Counted from the stretch's first letter, positions 32,515 to 41,474 are shown. The stretch: DNA of 41,638 nucleotides from an uncultured Spirochaetota bacterium (GCA_937872225.1 CALMRZ010000080.1:1-41638); one strand, 5' to 3'. Notes: generated from the letters alone by a model not told the origin. Program-made: numbers and translations.

Positions 32515-33408
32515 ATGGATACAGCCATGTTCGAAGGAGTATATACAGCGCTGATAACGCCGTTTAGGAACGGCGTCATTGATTACGACGCCCTTGAAAA
32601 GGTTGTGGCGATGCAGATTGAGAAGGGGATAGACGGCATCGTCCCCATGGGAACAACGGGCGAGTCCCCGACCGTTTCTTTCGAGGAGCACAAGGAATTC
32701 ATACAGCGGGTCGTGAAGCTGGTCAATAAAAAGGTGAAGGTCATAGCCGGCACCGGCGCCAATTCCACCGAGGAAGCCATCTGGCTTTCGCGCGAAGCGG
32801 AGGAGGCGGGCGTCGACGGCGTGCTGCAGGTGAACCCCTATTACAACAAGCCGTCCCAGCGCGGCCTCATCGCCCATTTCGAAAGCGTTGCGAAGTCGAT
32901 CCGGATCCCCGTGGTCCTCTACAACCACCCGGGCCGCACCGGCATCAATTTCCTTCCCGCCGGCGTGAAGGAGCTCTGCAGCCGCGCCGAAAACGTCGTG
33001 GCGATGAAAGAGGCCTCGGGGGACATCAACCAGATGATGGAGCTGCACGAGTTGTGCGGCGACCGGCTGGTCCTCCTGTCCGGCGACGACGGCAACCTGC
33101 TCCCCTTCATGGCCATCGGAGGCAAGGGGATCATCAGCGTCATATCCAACCTGCTCCCCGCTGAGGTGAAGAAGGTCGTCACCCTCTGGAACGGGGGAAA
33201 GACCGCCGAAGCGAAGAAAGAGTTTTACCGGCTCCTTCCCTTGAGCCGGGCCATGTTCCTGGAAACGAACCCGGTGGGGATAAAGGCCGCCATGGCCATG
33301 GCGGGGCTCTGCAGTGAAGACCTGCGGCTTCCCCTGGTTAGTCTGTCGGACGACAACCGGGCAAAGCTCAGGAAGGCGCTCCTTGACTACGGGGTGAAGC
33401 TTTCATGA
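32515..33408 (+). CDS. dapA: 4-hydroxy-tetrahydrodipicolinate synthase
   Basis: 297 aa (293 if the ATG at 32527, MFEGVYTALITPF, is used; that start fits the family better and neither has a strong ribosome site). Condenses pyruvate with aspartate semialdehyde, first step of the lysine/diaminopimelate branch. Schiff-base Lys165 (VAMKEASGD), Tyr136 (YNHPGRTG; family usually YNVPGRT) and Thr47/Thr48 (GTTGES) are present. Overlaps dapB by four bases (ATGA). Cytoplasmic tetramer in known homologues. Confidence 0.96.
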   Translation: MDTAMFEGVYTALITPFRNGVIDYDALEKVVAMQIEKGIDGIVPMGTTGESPTVSFEEHKEFIQRVVKLVNKKVKVIAGTGANSTEEAIWLSREAEEAGVDGVLQVNPYYNKPSQRGLIAHFESVAKSIRIPVVLYNHPGRTGINFLPAGVKELCSRAENVVAMKEASGDINQMMELHELCGDRLVLLSGDDGNLLPFMAIGGKGIISVISNLLPAEVKKVVTLWNGGKTAEAKKEFYRLLPLSRAMFLETNPVGIKAAMAMAGLCSEDLRLPLVSLSDDNRAKLRKALLDYGVKLS

Positions 33409-34199
33409 AAATCGGCATCTGCGGCATCTGCGGGCGCATGGGCGTTTCGGTTCTGAAGATAATGCTTGAGCGGCGGCACGTCCTCGCCGCGGCCTTCGAC
33501 CATGAAGGGGCGCCCCGGTTCGGCGACGATGCCGGCAGGCTCGTCGGCGGCGAGGGGCTGAATGTCACGATAACGGCCATCAACCGGGACGATGTGCGGA
33601 AGGCGGACGGCATCATTGATTTTTCCGCGCCGGCGGCGTCGATGCGCCTCATTGAAGAGGCCCTCTCCGCGGGGAAACCCCTGGTGATCGGCACCACCGG
33701 CCTGTCCGATGACCAGAAGAAGGAGATTGAGAAGGCGTCGCGCCGGATACCGGTCCTCTTTTCGCCCAACATGTCCGTCGGCGTGAACCTTCTGTTCAAG
33801 CTCACCGAAACGGCGGCGCGCGCCCTCAACACCGATTATGACGTGGAGATATTTGAGGCGCACCACCGCTTCAAGAAGGACGCTCCCTCCGGCACGGCCA
33901 GGCGTCTCCTGGAGATAGTAAGGGAGAACATGGGGGGCCTGGAGGATGCGAAGGAAGTGCCGGGACGTGACGGGATCGTCGGGGAACGCACGAAAAACGA
34001 GATCGGCATCCTTGCCATGCGGGGCGGCGACATCGTCGGCGAGCACACGGTATTCTTCACGACCTTCGGCGAGCGGATAGAGCTCACGCACCGCGCCACC
34101 AGCAGGGAGATCCTTTCCTCTGGCGCGGTGACGGCAATGGAATTCCTGGCGGGGAAGCCCGCCGGCCTCTATACCATGTATGACGTGCTGGGGTTGTAA
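33405..34199 (+). CDS. dapB: 4-hydroxy-tetrahydrodipicolinate reductase
   Basis: 264 aa. NAD(P)H-dependent second step of diaminopimelate/lysine synthesis. Nucleotide motif GICGICGRMG, GTTG, SPNMSVGVN, catalytic EAHHRFKKDAPSGTA and the closing GLYTMYDVLGL segment are all present. Starts within the dapA stop and its TAA shares a base with the next gene's ATG, so dapA, dapB and the regulator-like gene are probably translated together. Confidence 0.97.
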   Translation: MKIGICGICGRMGVSVLKIMLERRHVLAAAFDHEGAPRFGDDAGRLVGGEGLNVTITAINRDDVRKADGIIDFSAPAASMRLIEEALSAGKPLVIGTTGLSDDQKKEIEKASRRIPVLFSPNMSVGVNLLFKLTETAARALNTDYDVEIFEAHHRFKKDAPSGTARRLLEIVRENMGGLEDAKEVPGRDGIVGERTKNEIGILAMRGGDIVGEHTVFFTTFGERIELTHRATSREILSSGAVTAMEFLAGKPAGLYTMYDVLGL

Positions 34200-35149
34200 T
34201 GTCCGATAAGAAAGAAACGGCGCCTGACGGCAAGCAGGCCTTCGAGGAAAATCCCTTCAACCCGGAAAACAGGCGGCCCGAGGACATCGTCAGGCTTTTC
34301 TATACCTTCGACGTGCCCATCATACCGGTGGTCTCCAAGCGCGGCATACTCATCGGCGTGCTCAAAAAGGAAGACCTCGTCTCCGAGCTTTCGGACATCG
34401 AGCGCGTGGAAAAGATGAAAATCGACGATTTCGTCACCAGGGTGGCGAAGAAGCTCACCCTCGACGAGCTGCTACCTTTCGGCTCCATCAAGGAGTTTGT
34501 CGTCATCAATATTTTCGGCGACATCCAGGGCAAGTGGTCCCGGCTCCAGCTCTTCACCGCGTCGGAAACCCCGGAACGGTCCGGGGCCTCCGCCGACCGC
34601 GAGGCCGACATCCAGAAGGAGGAGCAGATCCTCGAGTGGATGATCTACCTGATCCTGGAGCATATCCCGCGGGCGCTCTACGCGGTCAATACCAACGGGA
34701 AAACCATCTTTTATAACAGCCATTTCGAAGACCTGTACCGGAAGCATTTGAAAAAAGACGTTGACGTGGCTTTCGTCGAGGAGTCGATAAAAGACCCTGA
34801 CAAAAACGAGCTCATATCCGGCAAAAAAAGCGACGAGCTCATGTTCTTCAACCGCGACTTGAAGATACATTACGAGAAGATCCCCCTGATGAGCAAGCGG
34901 AAGAAGGTGGGTTTTTTATTGTACTGCACGCCGGATGCCGACGACAGGGCGGCTTCGCCGATACCGGGGATCGATATCAAATCAAAGTCACTCGACCATA
35001 TCACCGATGCAGTGGAGCGGATAGTGCTGGTCGACCTGCTGAAGGAAAAAAAGGACCTTGCCGCCGTTGCCAAGTCCCTGAAAATAAGTGAGAAATCACT
35101 GGGTCACAAAATGAAAAAGCACGGCATCAAGTGGAAAAAAGAGGAATAG
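34199..35149 (+). CDS. CBS-PAS-Fis-type helix-turn-helix protein
   Basis: 316 aa, starting in a TAATG overlap with dapB. Residues ~25-70 resemble a CBS-type segment (FDVPIIPVVSKRGILIGVLKKEDLV), ~145-245 a PAS domain (LEHIPRALYAVNTNGKTIFYNSHFEDLYRK), and ~270-316 a Fis/NtrC-type helix-turn-helix (DLAAVAKSLKISEKSLGHKMKKHGIKW). The central AAA+ domain of NtrC-like activators is absent. It may regulate dapA-dapB or wall/lysine genes in response to a ligand, but binding is not shown. No membrane segment. Confidence 0.8.
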   Translation: MSDKKETAPDGKQAFEENPFNPENRRPEDIVRLFYTFDVPIIPVVSKRGILIGVLKKEDLVSELSDIERVEKMKIDDFVTRVAKKLTLDELLPFGSIKEFVVINIFGDIQGKWSRLQLFTASETPERSGASADREADIQKEEQILEWMIYLILEHIPRALYAVNTNGKTIFYNSHFEDLYRKHLKKDVDVAFVEESIKDPDKNELISGKKSDELMFFNRDLKIHYEKIPLMSKRKKVGFLLYCTPDADDRAASPIPGIDIKSKSLDHITDAVERIVLVDLLKEKKDLAAVAKSLKISEKSLGHKMKKHGIKWKKEE

Positions 35150-35527
35150 ATCCATGGGTTTTTGCCCCGCGCGTAAAAAAATACTTGAAAGGACATAATA
35201 ATTTTATTATATTGTTTAACGTAAAAGATGATATTTTTGTTGACTTAAACCGACTGACCCGTAGATTGTCCTTGTTTGAAAAGATTCGGCTCCTCAGTAC
35301 TATCTTTTTTGGTATTATTCCCTATATATATGTTTAAGGGCGTCAAAAAAACGTAATATAATCCTGCATAATAACATTATACAATAACACGCTATTTTAA
35401 TAATCATTTATCTTGGTTTTCAACAAGTGTTTTAGCGGGATAATCAGCACAACGAGATCCATGCCTTCCGGCAGTTTGCGCGGCAGGGCATCATGCAATA
35501 TCAATTAAAAAATCAGAAGGAAATTCT
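35150..35527. other. Leader region of rho
   Basis: AT-rich, no convincing gene. Candidate promoter TTGACT (35240-35245) and TAGATT (35262-35267), 16-base spacer. That would leave a leader of about 250 bases, which is often where rho autoregulation by its own termination acts. No strong hairpin seen. Confidence 0.4.
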
Positions 35528-36925
35528 ATGGCACGAACTACGGAATCCGCGAAGTCCAGGATTAAAACCGAAAACACGCCGGTCAACGGAAACGGGACTG
35601 AAAACATCGAAGCGGCACCGGTCCAGGAGACTGCGGCGCCGGAGCCTCCCCGCAACGGCAAAACATCGGAAATTTGGCTTGACCTGGCCGAGCTGAAGAC
35701 AAAAAAGATAACCGACCTGGTCAACATCGCGAAGGAGATGGGCATTGAGCGGATTTACGGGATGAAAAAGCAGGACCTCATCCTGGAGATCCTCAAGTCC
35801 CAGACCGAGCAGAAGGGGCTCATATTCTCGAGCGGCGTCCTTGAGATCCTGGCGGACGGCTACGGGTTCTTGAGGTCGACCAACTACAATTACCTTCCCG
35901 GTCCCGACGATATCTACGTGTCGCCGTCGCAGATACGGCTCTTCGGACTGAAGACCGGGGACACCATCGCCGGCCAGATCCGGCCCCCGAAGGACAATGA
36001 GCGCTTTTACGCCCTCCTCAGGATCGAGGCGGTCAATTTCGAAAACCCGGAACAGCTGCAGAAGCGGGTGCTCTTCGACAACCTGACCCCGCTCTATCCG
36101 CAGGAGCGCATCAACCTTGAAACTGAAACTGAAAACGTCGACATGCGCATCGTCAACCTGATAACGCCGATCGGAAAAGGACAGCGTGCCCTCATCGTGG
36201 CGCCGCCCCGCACCGGTAAAACGATACTGCTGCAAAAAATTGCCAATTCCATAACGACGAACCACCCCGAGATCTACCTCATCGTTCTTCTCATCGACGA
36301 GCGTCCTGAAGAGGTGACGGACATGCAGCGCACGGTCAAGGGAGAGGTCATATCCTCCACCTTCGACGAGCCGGCAAGCCGCCACGTCCAGGTCACGGAG
36401 ATGGTGCTGGAAAAGGCCAAGCGCCTGGTGGAGCACAAGATGGACGTGGTAATACTCCTTGATTCCATCACCAGGCTGGCCCGCGCCTACAACCAAGTGG
36501 TGCCGACCAGCGGCAAGATCCTCTCCGGCGGCGTCGACTCCAACGCCCTGCACCGGCCGAAGCGCTTTTTCGGCGCCGCGCGGAACATCGAGGAGGGCGG
36601 GAGTCTCACCATCCTGGCGACGGCCCTCATCGACACCGGGAGCCGCATGGACGAGGTCATTTTCGAGGAATTCAAGGGCACCGGCAACAGCGAGCTGCAC
36701 CTTGACCGCAAGCTGGTGGACCGGCGCATCTTCCCGGCCATCGACATGAGCAGGTCCGGCACCCGTAAAGAAGAATTATTGCTTGACACGGAAGAGCTAA
36801 ATAAACTATGGGTTCTCAGGAAGGCCCTCTCCTCAATGAGCGCTACGGAAGCGATGGAGCTCCTTGTTGAAAAGATGAAGGCCACGAAAAACAACAAGGC
36901 TTTCTTCAAGGCCATGAATTCATAA
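35528..36925 (+). CDS. rho: Transcription termination factor Rho
   Basis: 465 aa; AAGGA lies before the ATG. Hexameric RNA-dependent ATPase/helicase that ends transcription. A ~45-residue acidic/Pro-Asn-rich extension precedes the N-terminal helical Rho_N ([18 protein letters not shown]) and the cold-shock RNA-binding domain ([14 protein letters not shown]). The ATPase core has Walker A APPRTGKT (225-232), Walker B DVVILLDS (306-313), the Q-loop [14 protein letters not shown] and the R-loop region. Extension is longer than in E. coli Rho (419 aa). rpmE follows 15 bases later. Confidence 0.98.
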   Translation: MARTTESAKSRIKTENTPVNGNGTENIEAAPVQETAAPEPPRNGKTSEIWLDLAELKTKKITDLVNIAKEMGIERIYGMKKQDLILEILKSQTEQKGLIFSSGVLEILADGYGFLRSTNYNYLPGPDDIYVSPSQIRLFGLKTGDTIAGQIRPPKDNERFYALLRIEAVNFENPEQLQKRVLFDNLTPLYPQERINLETETENVDMRIVNLITPIGKGQRALIVAPPRTGKTILLQKIANSITTNHPEIYLIVLLIDERPEEVTDMQRTVKGEVISSTFDEPASRHVQVTEMVLEKAKRLVEHKMDVVILLDSITRLARAYNQVVPTSGKILSGGVDSNALHRPKRFFGAARNIEEGGSLTILATALIDTGSRMDEVIFEEFKGTGNSELHLDRKLVDRRIFPAIDMSRSGTRKEELLLDTEELNKLWVLRKALSSMSATEAMELLVEKMKATKNNKAFFKAMNS

Positions 36926-36940
36926 ACCAAGGATCGTACC

Positions 36941-37141
36941 ATGAAACCGAATATACATCCCGAATACAAAGATACGGTAATAAAATGCGCGTGCGGCAAC
37001 GAGATCAAGACGAAATCAACCGCGAAGGACCTTCACGTTGAGATCTGCTCGAACTGCCATCCCTTCTACACCAAGAAGCAGAAGATCGTCGATACCGCCG
37101 GCCGGGTCGAGAAATTCAAGAAAAAATACAACATCAAATAG
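36941..37141 (+). CDS. rpmE: 50S ribosomal protein L31
   Basis: 66 aa. Zinc-containing (C+) form: C16-x-C18 and C36-x2-C39. KPNIHPEYK and [10 protein letters not shown] are family signatures. It is a component of the large ribosomal subunit, placed after rho as in many bacteria. Confidence 0.97.
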   Translation: MKPNIHPEYKDTVIKCACGNEIKTKSTAKDLHVEICSNCHPFYTKKQKIVDTAGRVEKFKKKYNIK

Positions 37142-37171
37142 TTGCGGCAACACCATCGATTTGAATCTGCT

Positions 37172-37203
37172 GAGAGACCGGGTACTGCCGGTCTCTCTTG
37201 TTT
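37172..37203 (+). terminator. Terminator of rho-rpmE
   Basis: GAGAGACCGG (37172-37181) pairs with CCGGTCTCTC (37188-37197), loop GTACTG, followed by TTGTTT. Confidence 0.8.
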
Positions 37204-37328
37204 ATGGGGATGATGGCGCCGGGGACGGCCTGAACCGGGCGGCCGTTTTTCCGTTTTTTAAGATAAAGACTCTATGGTGGAAACCGTTATGCCGATAGTA
37301 TAATAACACCACCATGGAAGGGACAGCG

Positions 37329-37511
37329 ATGGCATCTAAAAGACTTGGCGAGATACTCATGGAAAAAGGCATCATCACCAATGACCAGCTCAACGAAGCG
37401 CTGCAGGTACAATCGTCGAAAGGAGGCCTGCTGGGCATAATCCTCGTGGAGATGGGGTACCTCAAGCCGAAGATGCTGGCGAATTTTCTCGAAACCCAGA
37501 AGTATTCCTGA
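37329..37511 (+). CDS. Stand-alone GspE N-terminal-like (MshEN) small protein
   Basis: 60 aa from the ATG at 37329, which follows AAGGGA by six bases; an ATG at 37314 is possible. The sequence (RLGEILMEKGIITNDQLNEALQVQ, then LGIILVEMGYLK, MLANFLETQ) is the compact helical domain found at the N-terminus of GspE/PilB ATPases, where it can bind nucleotides such as c-di-GMP. Here it is free-standing. TATAAT at 37299-37304 could be its -10, though no good -35 is seen. May be a soluble ligand-sensing module. Confidence 0.75.
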   Translation: MASKRLGEILMEKGIITNDQLNEALQVQSSKGGLLGIILVEMGYLKPKMLANFLETQKYS

Positions 37512-37805
37512 TGCCTCTCGCATGAAACCTCGCGCACCGGCCCCCTGCTTGGTGCGCTTTTCCTATGATTTTCCCGACCCGCGAAGCGGGCCCGTGAAAA
37601 GAAGCGGTGATGTATTTGAATAACAATGCAATACCGGATTCTTAGGCACGCGCGTAAAAAGACCCGTTGAAAATATGGAAGAGATTTCTTTTCGTCCGGA
37701 AAAAAACGGGACCCGCTGTCATGATGGGCATGTACATTAATGGCGGGGCACCTGCCCCTTCGGGGGAGAGGGGGCAATGAACACCATGGGAGGAGATGTT
37801 TTCTC
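37512..37805. other. Intergenic region with hairpin copy
   Basis: Just under 300 bases, no gene. Holds a TGCCCCTTCGGGGGAGAGGGGGCA-type inverted repeat (37754-37777 region), a member of the C-run/G-run family, just before the end of lgt. Confidence 0.45.
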
Positions 37806-38561
37806 CTACGCCGCTTTCTGCGCCTGTTTTCTCACCAGGAATATCCCGAGGGCGCCGGTGATGACGTAGAGAATGCCGATGATCTGGCCCTGGGTGAGCT
37901 CCAGGGCGAACTTCGGGTTGAGTCTGATGAACTCCACCAGGAACCGCGCGGTGCCGTTCAGGATAAGGTAAAGGAAGAAAATCATTCCCGCCGGGAGCTC
38001 CTTCTTGCGCAGCTTCATGAAAAGGATGAAGAACATGAAAGAGACGAAGGACTCGAAGAGGGGGGTGGGGAAAACCGCCGCCGTGACCGGCACGATGCCG
38101 TTCGGGTAGGGCGTGCCCAGGAACGTCGAGGTGGCGATGCCGTAGCAGCCGTCGCCCGACACGTGGCATCCCAGCCTGCCGACGCCGTAGGCAAGGGTCA
38201 TGGCAGGGACCACGATGTCGAATATCTCAAGGATGCTTTCCTTGCTCTTGCGTATCAGGATCATGGAGAGGAGGAAGGCCAGGATGAACCCGCCGTACAC
38301 GGACAGGCCCGCGCCGGAGAAAATCATACCCTTCGGGTCGCGGAGGAATTCTCCCATGTTTTCGAAAATGTGGAATATCTTCGCTCCGACGATGGCGCTG
38401 GGGATGATGACCAGGAGGAGCTTGTATGCCAGTTCGGGGTCTTTTCCCCTGATCGTGAGCTCCCGCTCGGTGAGAAGGAAGGCCAGGTAGAACGCCAGGC
38501 CGAGCATCAGCCCGTAGGACCCGATGTTGATGAATTTATAGCTGAACAGTATGGGATACAT
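37806..38561 (-). CDS. lgt: Prolipoprotein diacylglyceryl transferase
   Basis: 251 aa from the ATG at 38561 (MYPILFSYKF), which follows GAGG by nine bases; the TTG at 38570 has no room for a ribosome site. Transfers a diacylglyceryl group to lipoprotein Cys, first step of lipoprotein maturation in the inner membrane. Seven membrane segments; signature GRLGCHVSGDGCYG (the usual GRIGNFxNGE form is changed), FPTPLFES and FLVEFIRLNP with the conserved Arg residues. Works upstream of lnt, also in this window. Confidence 0.92.
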   Translation of the reverse strand: MYPILFSYKFINIGSYGLMLGLAFYLAFLLTERELTIRGKDPELAYKLLLVIIPSAIVGAKIFHIFENMGEFLRDPKGMIFSGAGLSVYGGFILAFLLSMILIRKSKESILEIFDIVVPAMTLAYGVGRLGCHVSGDGCYGIATSTFLGTPYPNGIVPVTAAVFPTPLFESFVSFMFFILFMKLRKKELPAGMIFFLYLILNGTARFLVEFIRLNPKFALELTQGQIIGILYVITGALGIFLVRKQAQKAA

Positions 38562-38884
38562 GGATGTCAACCTCTGGATAATTTCGTTATCGAATCCCGT
38601 TATGTAACATGATACCGAAGATATTTGTCAAGATATTTTGAAGGATATCCTTGCCCCGTCTCTGGCGCGGCCATTTATGTTTTTACCACCCCCGTCCCCC
38701 GGAGGGGGCGTGGGGGAATAGCCTTCGTGCCCCCTTTGGGGACAGGGGGATAGGAATCTCGGGAAGCGTTCGCCCTCTTGTTGAAAAGGATTATTCGGGG
38801 GCGCTAATAAGTGCGATTGTTTAGTTGTTTTTTGTCGATATTGGTAGTATACTAACTCACGGACGGGGAAATTACGAGGGAACC
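38562..38884. repeat. Intergenic region with two C-run/G-run hairpins
   Basis: No gene. ACCACCCCCGTCCCCCGGAG... (38686-38715) and GCCCCCTTTGGGGACAGGGGG (38730-38750) are the clearest extra copies of the family at 97-124. Together they give four G-runs on the plus strand within about 52 bases, so a G-quadruplex is also possible. Confidence 0.55.
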
Positions 38885-39244
38885 ATGGACAGCAAGGAAC
38901 GGGTTGAGCTGATACGGCGGGGAAACGAGTTGTTCAATAGCGGCGATATAGCAAAGGCCGCCGCATTGTTCGTGAAGACCGGCTACCGCGACGGCCTTAC
39001 CAGGATCGCCGACCACCTGTTCTACGACAAGAGACAGCCCCTGGTGGCCCTGAAGTATTACCGGATGGTGAACCGCCAGGACAAGGTGAACGAGATTTTC
39101 GAGCGCATGGTCTACGCCTTCGGCAAGCTCATGGGCAAGGAGCCCCCGAAGCGGAAGGTTGAGCTGCCTCCCCTCAAGGTGTCCCCCAAGCTGAAGATCC
39201 TCGCGGAGGAAATTCTAAGGAATAACGAAGCGGCAAAGAAATAG
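38885..39244 (+). CDS. Small helical protein, unknown
   Basis: 119 aa from the ATG at 38885 (MDSKERVELIRRGNELF); GAGGGA lies just before it, while the earlier in-frame ATG (38825) has no ribosome site. Looks like a TPR-type helical repeat protein (GNELFNSGDIAKAAALFVKTGYRDG; LVALKYYRMVNRQDKVNEIFERM). Basic C-terminal tail. Probably cytoplasmic, protein-binding. No family recognised. Followed by a terminator. Confidence 0.8.
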   Translation: MDSKERVELIRRGNELFNSGDIAKAAALFVKTGYRDGLTRIADHLFYDKRQPLVALKYYRMVNRQDKVNEIFERMVYAFGKLMGKEPPKRKVELPPLKVSPKLKILAEEILRNNEAAKK

Positions 39245-39278
39245 CATTGAAATGATATTTTTCGTTTTGGGAATTAAG

Positions 39279-39303
39279 GCCGTCTTGTAAGAGACGGCTT
39301 TTT
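39279..39303 (+). terminator. Rho-independent terminator
   Basis: GCCGTCT (39279-39285) pairs with AGACGGC (39292-39298), followed by five T (39299-39303). It ends the 38885-39244 gene and immediately abuts an ATG at 39304, so that ATG is unlikely to be a real start. Confidence 0.85.
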
Positions 39304-39382
39304 ATGCCCTTACGGGAATTTATCTCCAAGCGGGAAAAAACATTGATTATTTTCTGTCACACTGGTACAGTGAAGCCTGGTC

Positions 39383-39537
39383 ATGATACTCGACAAACTG
39401 AAAAACATTTTTTACCAGTTCCGGAAGAGTATGGAACGAGCTTCCGTGATTTCCTGCCATCGGAAAACCTGACGATGCTCGTCATCGGAGGCGGCGCACT
39501 TTCGGCCCTGGAGCTCGGCGTTTTGTTTCTTTCATGA
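39383..39537 (+). pseudogene. 5' part of a frameshifted membrane protein
   Basis: From the ATG at 39383 the frame reads MILDKLKNIFYQFRKSMERA, then stops early. The adjacent frame continues naturally as SFRDFLPSENLTMLVIGGG, followed by ALSALELGVLFLS, a membrane helix, and stops at 39537. The third frame carries on at 39534. Two shifts of the same sense would join all three parts. A possible promoter (TTGATT 39343-39348, TACAGT 39366-39371, spacer 17) lies upstream. Could be true decay or sequencing error. Confidence 0.5.
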
Positions 39538-39989
39538 CCCTGGGCATCACCAATAATTATTATCCCCTGGCCGTTGTCCTGTTCAATTGCCTCATGATAC
39601 CGCTGATAGTGCTGATCAAGCGGCGTTCCGGGCCAAGACGGGTGAAGCGGGCGGCGATTCTATGGAATGCCGTCGCCCTCAATGTTTTCGCGTGGATTAC
39701 CTCCCGCCTCATCTTCGGTTTCCGCCTCCGATCGTTCATGGACAAGGGCATGATACAGCGCAAGAACATTGAACTTGAATCTGAAAAGAAAAATCTTGAG
39801 GGCGCCCTGGCGAAGGTGAAGCGCCTTTCGGGCCCCCTTCCCATCTGCGCCAACTGCAATAAGGTGCGGGACGACCGGGGGTACTGGCAGCAGGTGGAGG
39901 AGTATGTCGCCGAGAGGTCGGAGGCCGCCTTCAGCCACAGCCTCTGCCCGGAATGCATGAAAAAACTCTACCCTGATCTTGACCGATAG
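39534..39989 (+). CDS. Membrane protein with C-terminal Cys motif
   Basis: 151 aa, start overlapping the previous frame's stop by four bases (ATGA). Two membrane helices (~10-28, ~42-62), a coiled coil (IELESEKKNLEGALAKVK) and the tail LPICANCNKVRDDRGYWQQVE, then YVAERSEAAFSHSLCPECMKKLYP. That tail is a known ending of many signalling proteins (PICxxCKKIRDDxGYW...FSHxxCPxC). The four Cys may bind metal. The protein is likely the second half of a longer membrane sensor broken by a frameshift (see the entry upstream), or a coupled small protein. Function unknown. Confidence 0.65.
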   Translation: MTLGITNNYYPLAVVLFNCLMIPLIVLIKRRSGPRRVKRAAILWNAVALNVFAWITSRLIFGFRLRSFMDKGMIQRKNIELESEKKNLEGALAKVKRLSGPLPICANCNKVRDDRGYWQQVEEYVAERSEAAFSHSLCPECMKKLYPDLDR

Positions 39990-40065
39990 CCTGCGATGGC
40001 CCTGAATTTTCCGCAGGGACGGAAATTGTAATTGCGCTCTGCGGCGAAAAATTTATGCCGGTGCC

Positions 40066-40405
40066 ATGATTGTCGGCCTGGTCAATACCACCGCCCTTTT
40101 CGCCGGATGCCTGTCGCTCCTCCTGTCGGCGGGGCAGCGCCACCCTAAATTCTTCCAGATGCTGCTGACGGAGGCCCCGAACAAAAGGTGCGGGCGTTCC
40201 ATGCTTCAGGGACTCGATCTGAAAGAGCTTGGGAGACGTCTCAAGGTGCTGATGGAACACGGGAAGAAGTACGCCGATGAGTCCATAACCCTCGGCAGCC
40301 TGGCCCTGGCGAACGGGTCCGCCCTCGCGGGCATGTCCTTTCCCAATTCGTGCTTGCCTTCAAGGTCAAAGAGTCGTTGTGTGGTGCCTGGATGGATGTA
40401 TAGTG
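40066..40405 (+). other. Open frame of doubtful coding status
   Basis: A 173-codon frame starts at 40066 and runs past 40587, overlapping the metallo-hydrolase gene. The first ~95 residues (MIVGLVNTTALFAGCLSLLL..., DLKELGRRLKVLMEHGKKYADESITLGSLALANGSALAG) look somewhat protein-like, with a hydrophobic N-terminus, but the rest is a shadow of the next gene. No clear ribosome site. Could be a decayed gene. Confidence 0.3.
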
Positions 40406-41434
40406 ATGGCTACACTACAGGAAATACAGCCCGGCATTTTCCTGGTCACCGAGCGGGGCGGGTGGGGGCCGATGCGGCCGCCGATGAACCTGTACGTGCT
40501 GACCGGCGAGGACGGCCTGCTCTACGAGGCGGGTTACGGCACCAGGGGCTCCGTTCGGTACCTCGCGCGGGAGATACGGCGCATTGAAGCGCACTGCCGG
40601 GACAGGGGAGAGCCCTGTTCGATCAGGAGGGTCCTGCCCAGCCATGCCCACCCGGACCATTTCTCCGGCCTCGCGGCCCTCAGGTATAGGCTGGGTCTGC
40701 GGATCCTGCTGACCCGCCCGATGCTTGAAACGATCGGGTCCCGGGAGAGATACCGCGCTTCCTACAGGACAGAGCGCGGTGACCGGAACGCTCTGGTCCG
40801 CTTCATCGCTGCGTGCGTCGTTGACCCGGCCGCGTCCTGGTTTTATGAAAAGCTGTACGGGACCCGGTTCGTCGATGACCCCGATGAGATTATCGGCGAC
40901 AGCGGGGTCATGGCGATAGGCGGCCGGGCCTGGCGGCTTGTCGCGACACCGGGGCACTCCCCTGACCACCTGTCGCTGTACGATGAAGGGTCCGGCATAT
41001 TGCTCGGCGGCGACAATGTCCTCCGGAGCGTAACCACATGGCTCGGCCCGCCTAAATCCGACCTGAAGATTTATATTCAAACCCTCGAACGCATTCGGGC
41101 GCTTCCCAACCTGCGCCTCATCCTGGGCGCCCACGGGAGCCCGGTGGAAAATCCCCGGGAGCGCGTAGCCGAGATCATCGAATGGCGCCGGCAGCGCCTT
41201 GAACACGTGCATCAGGCGGTCAAGAAGAGCGGCGGCGCGGGAATCAGCAAGGCTGGGGTGGTCCGCGACATCTACCGCGGCGAAGGCGCCGTGAAGCGGT
41301 ACATGGCGGACGGATGGGTCGATCTTTCCCTCGCTTATCTCCTCGAAGAGGGCCGCATCCGGGAAGTGTCCCCGGGCAGGTACGCGGCTTCAACGGGACA
41401 TGGCGGCGCGGTGAACAGGAAAAACGTGCGATAA
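40406..41434 (+). CDS. Metallo-beta-lactamase-fold hydrolase
   Basis: 342 aa from the ATG at 40406 (MATLQEIQPGIFLVTERGG); a GTG 27 bases earlier also keeps the frame. Zinc motif H80-A-H82-P-D84-H85, then ATPGHSPDHLSLY, LLGGDNVL (Asp) and a GAHGSP His, all consistent with a binuclear metallo-hydrolase, probably lactonase/thioesterase or RNase-like of the LACTB2 group. The C-terminal ~70 residues are helical (GAVKRYMADGWVDLSLAYLLEEGRI), like the winged-helix tail of that group. Cytoplasmic; substrate unknown. Confidence 0.85.
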   Translation: MATLQEIQPGIFLVTERGGWGPMRPPMNLYVLTGEDGLLYEAGYGTRGSVRYLAREIRRIEAHCRDRGEPCSIRRVLPSHAHPDHFSGLAALRYRLGLRILLTRPMLETIGSRERYRASYRTERGDRNALVRFIAACVVDPAASWFYEKLYGTRFVDDPDEIIGDSGVMAIGGRAWRLVATPGHSPDHLSLYDEGSGILLGGDNVLRSVTTWLGPPKSDLKIYIQTLERIRALPNLRLILGAHGSPVENPRERVAEIIEWRRQRLEHVHQAVKKSGGAGISKAGVVRDIYRGEGAVKRYMADGWVDLSLAYLLEEGRIREVSPGRYAASTGHGGAVNRKNVR

Positions 41435-41474
41435 GGGCCAGGGACCGTCATGGAAATGATCCCGTCCATCCGCG

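Noticed and set aside
35131-35337. Small plus-strand frame before rho
   Set aside because: Overlaps the end of the CBS-PAS-Fis gene, AT-rich, and has no ribosome site; treated as leader DNA.
40415-41212. Minus-strand frame of 265 codons
   Set aside because: Antisense to the metallo-hydrolase with its full zinc motif; a shadow.
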